Notes under the pieces: model-generated | The model's database searches: none | What the model was told of the DNA's origin: nothing | The model's input: the letters and a program-made list of their open reading frames with translations, nothing else | Source: Halomonas sp. 'Soap Lake #6' | GTDB lineage: Bacteria; Pseudomonadota; Gammaproteobacteria; Pseudomonadales; Halomonadaceae | Direction: 5' to 3' | Assembly: GCF_003031405.1 (NCBI RefSeq) | Contig: NZ_CP020469.1 | Span: forward strand, 1,550,001 to 1,614,000 | Length of the DNA: 64,000 bases | Program-made: the position numbers and the translations under genes | Part shown: positions 62,626 through 64,000 of the stretch, one piece after another | Layout of the letters: each line of letters opens with the position of its first letter | Numbering within the stretch: the stretch's first letter is position 1

Positions 62626-64000
62626 ATGAGCAAGGAGTTTAGGCTGCAGTCAAAATTTAAGCCTGCCGGTGACCAGCCAACGGCAATACGCAGCTTAATC
62701 AGCGGGCTGGAGTCGGGGCTTGCCCATCAGACCCTGCTGGGGGTGACTGGCTCGGGTAAAACATTCACGGTGGCTAACGTAGTGCAGCAACTACAGCGGC
62801 CGACTATCGTGATGGCGCCTAATAAGACTCTTGCTGCTCAGCTTTACGGGGAGTTTAAGTCCTTTTTTCCAGACAATGCAGTTGAGTACTTTGTCTCTTA
62901 CTATGACTACTATCAGCCGGAAGCATATGTGCCTTCTTCTGATACATTTATCGAGAAAGATGCATCGATTAACGACCATATCGAACAAATGCGGCTTTCT
63001 GCCACTAAGGCACTGCTGGAGAGGCGTGATGCATTAATTGTTGTCTCTGTTTCGGCTATTTATGGCCTGGGCGACCCAGAACAATATTTAAAAATGCGTC
63101 TGCACTTTAGTCGAGGTGAGCTGATTGATCAGCGCGCTTTTTTACGTCGCTTGGCAGAGCTGCAATACACCCGCAATGATATGGACTTTCGGCGGGGTAC
63201 CTATCGGGTACGTGGTGATGTCATTGATATTTTTCCCGCAGACTCTGACGAAGAGGCTGTACGCGTTGAGCTATTCGATAATGAAATAGACTCGATTCGC
63301 CTATTTGACCCACTCACTGGTGATGTACGTGGGCAGGTAGCGCGCATGACTATCTATCCTAAATCCCACTATGTCACCCCGCGTGAGACGATTTTAGGTG
63401 CCATTGACGCTATCAAAGAGGAGCTTAAAGGGCGCTTGGAGTGGTTGCGTAAACACGACCGCTTAGTAGAAGCTCAGCGCTTGGAGCAGCGCACCCTATA
63501 CGATATTGAAATGATGCTGGAGCTGGGCTATTGCAACGGTATTGAAAACTACTCGCGTTACTTATCCGGCCGTGCACCAGGCGAGCCACCGCCGACATTC
63601 TTTGATTATTTACCAGATGATGCGCTGCTCTTTATTGATGAGTCTCACGTCAGCGTCCCCCAAGTGGGGGGGATGTATAAAGGCGACCGCTCTCGTAAAG
63701 AGACGCTAGTCGAGTATGGCTTCCGCCTCCCTTCGGCGTTGGATAACCGGCCAATGAAGTTTGAGGAGTGGGAAGCGATAAGCCCGCAGACAATTTTTGT
63801 CTCAGCTACGCCAGGGCCTTATGAGGCGGAGCACACGAGCCAGATTGTGGAGCAGGTGGTGAGGCCGACGGGGCTTTTAGACCCAGAAATAGAAGTACGC
63901 CCAGCAAGCACACAAGTAGATGATCTGCTTTCTGAAATTGGTTTGCGCACTGCCGTTGGCGAGCGAGTGCTTGTGACTACGTTGACCAAACGTATGTCCG
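62626..64000 (+). CDS. uvrB: Excinuclease ABC subunit B (partial)
   Basis: The first 458 codons of uvrB, cut by the window end. It starts [20 protein letters not shown] and has the Walker A motif [11 protein letters not shown] near residue 41, the beta-hairpin region [12 protein letters not shown] near residue 92, and [19 protein letters not shown] near residue 340 (motif II DESH). It is the damage-verifying helicase of nucleotide excision repair. AAAAGGAG precedes the ATG. No LexA box is visible in the 43-bp gap, so SOS control, if any, would be from further upstream. Confidence 0.97.
   Translation, partial: MSKEFRLQSKFKPAGDQPTAIRSLISGLESGLAHQTLLGVTGSGKTFTVANVVQQLQRPTIVMAPNKTLAAQLYGEFKSFFPDNAVEYFVSYYDYYQPEAYVPSSDTFIEKDASINDHIEQMRLSATKALLERRDALIVVSVSAIYGLGDPEQYLKMRLHFSRGELIDQRAFLRRLAELQYTRNDMDFRRGTYRVRGDVIDIFPADSDEEAVRVELFDNEIDSIRLFDPLTGDVRGQVARMTIYPKSHYVTPRETILGAIDAIKEELKGRLEWLRKHDRLVEAQRLEQRTLYDIEMMLELGYCNGIENYSRYLSGRAPGEPPPTFFDYLPDDALLFIDESHVSVPQVGGMYKGDRSRKETLVEYGFRLPSALDNRPMKFEEWEAISPQTIFVSATPGPYEAEHTSQIVEQVVRPTGLLDPEIEVRPASTQVDDLLSEIGLRTAVGERVLVTTLTKRMS

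Noticed and set aside
1..64000. CRISPR array, insertion sequence or intact prophage
   Set aside because: No regularly spaced repeats, transposase, integrase or phage structural genes were found on either strand.

Overview
The window looks like a chromosomal segment of a halophilic gammaproteobacterium of the Halomonas/Vreelandella type. Pointers are an MvaT-type (not H-NS) nucleoid protein, an rsxAB electron-transport locus, a fused TyrA-AroA protein inside a gyrA-serC-pheA-tyrA/aroA-cmk-rpsA supraoperon, type IV pilus genes pilB-pilC-pilD followed by coaE-yacG, and RegB/RegA-type redox regulators. The assignment is inferred from gene content and order only. Almost everything is intact core-genome material. 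No insertion sequence, intact prophage or CRISPR array is visible.

Layout: 0-0.9 kb holds rsxB (cut by the window edge) and rsxA on the minus strand. 1.2-3.5 kb is a plus-strand phosphate cassette: a Na/Pi symporter, a 77-aa coiled-coil protein and a PstS-like lipoprotein. It is flanked by two diverged copies of what seems to be an ancestral diguanylate-cyclase/rsxA gene junction, so it looks inserted. 3.7-10.3 kb carries a CHASE4-GGDEF cyclase, metG, a small protein, an acyltransferase and rdgC (all minus). 10.5-21.5 kb is a plus-strand block: a thioesterase, gyrA, the aromatic/serine biosynthesis genes, cmk, rpsA and mvaT. 21.6-28.9 kb is mostly minus: an AraC regulator, a divergent protein resembling the replication-fork trap protein Tus, then yacG, coaE, pilD, pilC and pilB. 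The pilin gene is divergent from pilB.

29.7-33.8 kb holds a CigR/RcnB-like periplasmic protein, an inositol monophosphatase, tRNA-Pro(GGG), a patch of small unknown genes including one phage-like membrane protein, and a TSUP permease. 33.9-42.8 kb contains ppnN, a LysR regulator and the glycine-cleavage genes gcvP, gcvH and gcvT with an alanine/glycine symporter. Two strong intrinsic terminators sit just upstream of gcvP and gcvT, suggesting that readthrough sets their expression. 42.9-52.4 kb has an EnvC/NlpD-like lipoprotein, an acyltransferase, a LysR-scoAB ketone-body module with 3-hydroxybutyrate dehydrogenase nearby, grxA, an orphan HybE-like protein and a RegBA-type two-component system. 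52.5-64 kb holds pyrC, mtnN, folD, a tRNA cluster (Pro, Arg, His, His), a D-amino-acid dehydrogenase, a YjfB-like protein, prfC, a TatD nuclease, ygfZ, an HMA-like/OsmC pair and the 5' part of uvrB.

The observations most worth following are the duplicated junction around the phosphate cassette, the Tus-like gene in the pilD-coaE-yacG operon, the terminators in front of gcvP and gcvT, and the orphan HybE-like protein. Protein identities come from reading motifs and recalled family sequences; no database search was run.
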